From Symbiodinium natans (Eukaryota > Sar > Dinophyceae > Suessiales > Symbiodiniaceae): a DNA stretch of 64,000 nt. Position 1 is the stretch's first letter. The number at the start of each line of letters is the position of its first letter. The stretch spans positions 179,783 through 243,782 of the forward strand of contig CAJNDS010002340.1 of the NCBI GenBank assembly GCA_905221605.1. Reading direction: 5' to 3'. Of this stretch, positions 62,627-64,000 are shown piece after piece. The notes beneath the pieces are model-generated. The model saw only the letters and a program-made list of their open reading frames with translations. It did not search any database and had not been told where the DNA came from. The position numbers were made by a program, and so were the translations under genes.

Positions 62627-62689
62627 CAGGAGCCGGGCAATCTGCTGGCCGATGCACCAGGGACTGGAACAGAAGTTGAGGTTCTGGGG
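62627..62689 (-). CDS. Exon of upstream gene, canonical donor
   Basis: Reads PQNLNFCSSPWCIGQQIARL, then L, with acceptor CTCTGAG|C and a perfect GTAAGT donor. Phase 0 at both ends, compatible with following the CDC26-like exon at 63224. Product unknown. Confidence 0.45.
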
Positions 62690-63223
62690 CTCAGAGGGTC
62701 TTGCGACGGCATAATACGATACAAAATGGATAGACAGCAAAGACATATCCTTTTTGAATGTGTCTGATATATATATATATATATACTATGTATTACATGC
62801 TCATACATATATACATACAGAAGTCGATGATCTTTTTCAAGCGGCATAGTACATCTACTGCGGCGAACGCATCACTCAAGCAGACATCTTCAGGAGGAGG
62901 TGAGTCAGGTGGGCAGTTCCAAATTATGGCCCATTGTAAACCCTACACCCTAAACCTAAACCCTAAACCCTAAACCCTAGGTTTGGTCCGGCCTGGTGGC
63001 AAGGTGCAGGTCAGTCCTTGATTTGGACGCTTTTGCCTTTCTCTGTTCCGGATGTACTCCTGCAAAGGACGCCAAGCAGCACATGGGATTGTTGAAGCAC
63101 TGGGTCCCTCCGGGGGCTGCTGGGTTTGGGGTTTCGGGTTTCGGGTTCCGGGTTTAGGGCTTAGGGTGTCCCAGCACCGGAATCCATATGGGGCCCTTCG
63201 CTTTGTTCGAAGAACTCCCCGGC

Positions 63224-63274
63224 CTGAGCATCTTCCACTTTGAACTCGATGCGGGTCGGACTTCGCATTAACAT
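63224..63274 (-). CDS. CDC26: CDC26-like first exon (APC/C subunit)
   Basis: Starts MLMRSPTRIEFKVEDAQ, very like the N-terminus shared by CDC26/APC12 proteins ('MLRR.PTRIELK.ED'), the part that binds the APC6 TPR superhelix in the anaphase-promoting complex. A GC donor follows CAG; the frame also stays open for 20 more codons. Only this short motif supports the call. Whether the exons further left belong to it is unknown. Confidence 0.5.
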
Positions 63275-63311
63275 GGCTTCGAGAGCAGGATATGGCCTCT
63301 TAAAACCCTGT

Positions 63312-63420
63312 GAACAATATTCCTGAATATGATCCTCTTATACACCCAATAAGGGTTTACATAGAAAACATATGATCCTCCTAAACCCCAATCAGGGAAA
63401 ATATGTCCAATGTCCCAAGG
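63312..63420. repeat. ATTCCTGAATAxGATCCTCTTA dispersed repeat
   Basis: Shares AATATTCCTGAATA, GATCCTCTTA and CCCAAT with 51240-51295. The GATCCTC part recurs internally. Confidence 0.5.
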
Positions 63421-63497
63421 GTCTACATGATGCGAGCAGGACGAAGGGGTGGTTTCAGGGTTGCAAGAACTGAACATCACATGCTTGCAAGTCATGT

Positions 63498-63575
63498 AAA
63501 CCCTAAACCCTAAACCCTAAACCCTAAACCCTAAACCCTAACCCCTAAATCCTAAACCCTAAACCCTAAACCCTA
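63498..63575. repeat. CCCTAAA array
   Basis: About 11 units. The unique stretch after it (63580-63690) shows no clear exon. Confidence 0.9.
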
Positions 63576-63687
63576 ATTAAGTTTTGTCTACTTGGCACTC
63601 TTGTGTCATGGCTGTGCAGGTGACCGAAAAGACACGAAGCTGCCCTGCTTTCTGCCTGACTCGAGACTCGGGCTGGCATGATTCACC

Positions 63688-63782
63688 GGGTTTAGGGTTT
63701 AGGGTTTAGGGTTTAGGGTTTAGGGTTTAGGGTTTAGGGTTTAGGGTTTAGGGTTTAGGGTTTAGGGTTTAGGGTTTAGGGT
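63688..63782. repeat. TTTAGGG array
   Basis: About 13 perfect units, head-to-head with 63498-63575 across about 110 bp. The remaining 218 bp to the right edge are unique with nothing assigned. Confidence 0.92.
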
Positions 63783-64000
63783 AACATGTGAGCGCTGAGC
63801 ACATGCTCCGCCAAGCGGCTCTGTTCCAAGCGCCAAGCAACTCCCGGCACGTTTTTTTTGAGCCTCACCTTGTGATTCATGAAGGCGGCCCCTGGTGACA
63901 GCTGACGATGCAGCTCATAATCTTGACATCAATGGTTTATGTGGCCGCCGGCCAGCGGGAATGCTGAGTGTTCTTGGCGTCTATCGGAGTCTTCCACCAA

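Noticed and set aside
48900-63000. CRISPR array
   Set aside because: The regular repeats are telomeric heptamers without unique spacers of constant length, and the genome is eukaryotic.

Overview
The window looks like nuclear DNA of a dinoflagellate. The signs are: Arabidopsis-type telomere heptamers (TTTAGGG/CCCTAAA) scattered through it as well over 100 interstitial blocks, a KKPA/KRPS-type repeat in a transposase, RCC1-repeat coding sequence, fragments of a polinton-like virus (PLV), and introns that open with GT, GC or GA. It is not a chromosome end, because coding exons lie between the telomeric blocks along most of the window. One 100-base run of N (8901-9000) marks an assembly join.

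The main result is a single minus-strand gene that long-ORF searching misses. Forty-two short exons, mostly 27-92 bp, sit as islands between telomeric blocks from 55229 down to about 6506. Read in order they encode a homologue of the transcription elongation factor and histone chaperone SPT6: acidic start (55.2 kb), helix-turn-helix core (54.8-54.0 kb), death-like region (53.7-41.5 kb), a long insert, Tex-like core (32-31 kb), YqgF/RNase H-like fold (21.9-11.4 kb) and helix-hairpin-helix segment with a GLGPRK signature (9.3-6.5 kb). Reading phase carries through nearly every junction. About 3.5 kb of code (about 1,170 codons) is spread over 48.7 kb. The S1 and SH2 domains expected at the C-terminus were not found and probably lie beyond the left edge. 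In at least eight introns the 5' splice site falls in, or within a few bases of, the first telomeric heptamer.

The introns hold other elements. At 24327-30405 is a 6.1 kb DNA transposon with about 39 bp imperfect terminal inverted repeats and three minus-strand genes: an ISXO2/IS1595-like transposase, a P-loop ATPase resembling superfamily 3 helicases, and an acidic unknown protein. Paired GTTATAAC palindromes recur at its left end and in two intergenic/upstream regions. At 7741-8900 is a decayed PLV/virophage-type major capsid protein gene, antisense to SPT6. At 1-2850 are decayed PLV-type DNA polymerase B and integrase genes with one intact small ORF. An RCC1-repeat coding segment lies at 3.0-4.0 kb.

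Right of SPT6 (55.4-64 kb) more minus-strand exon islands belong to one or more upstream genes. One starts with a CDC26-like (APC/C subunit) N-terminus at 63274 and one encodes a UBA-like segment at 57.4 kb. Other contents are homogenised variant telomere arrays, small inverted-repeat elements (two carrying telomeric blocks inside), minisatellites, a 310 bp CA microsatellite and G-runs up to 46 bp. Exon calls rest on translation by eye, phase continuity and recalled family motifs, so no database or transcript has been consulted.
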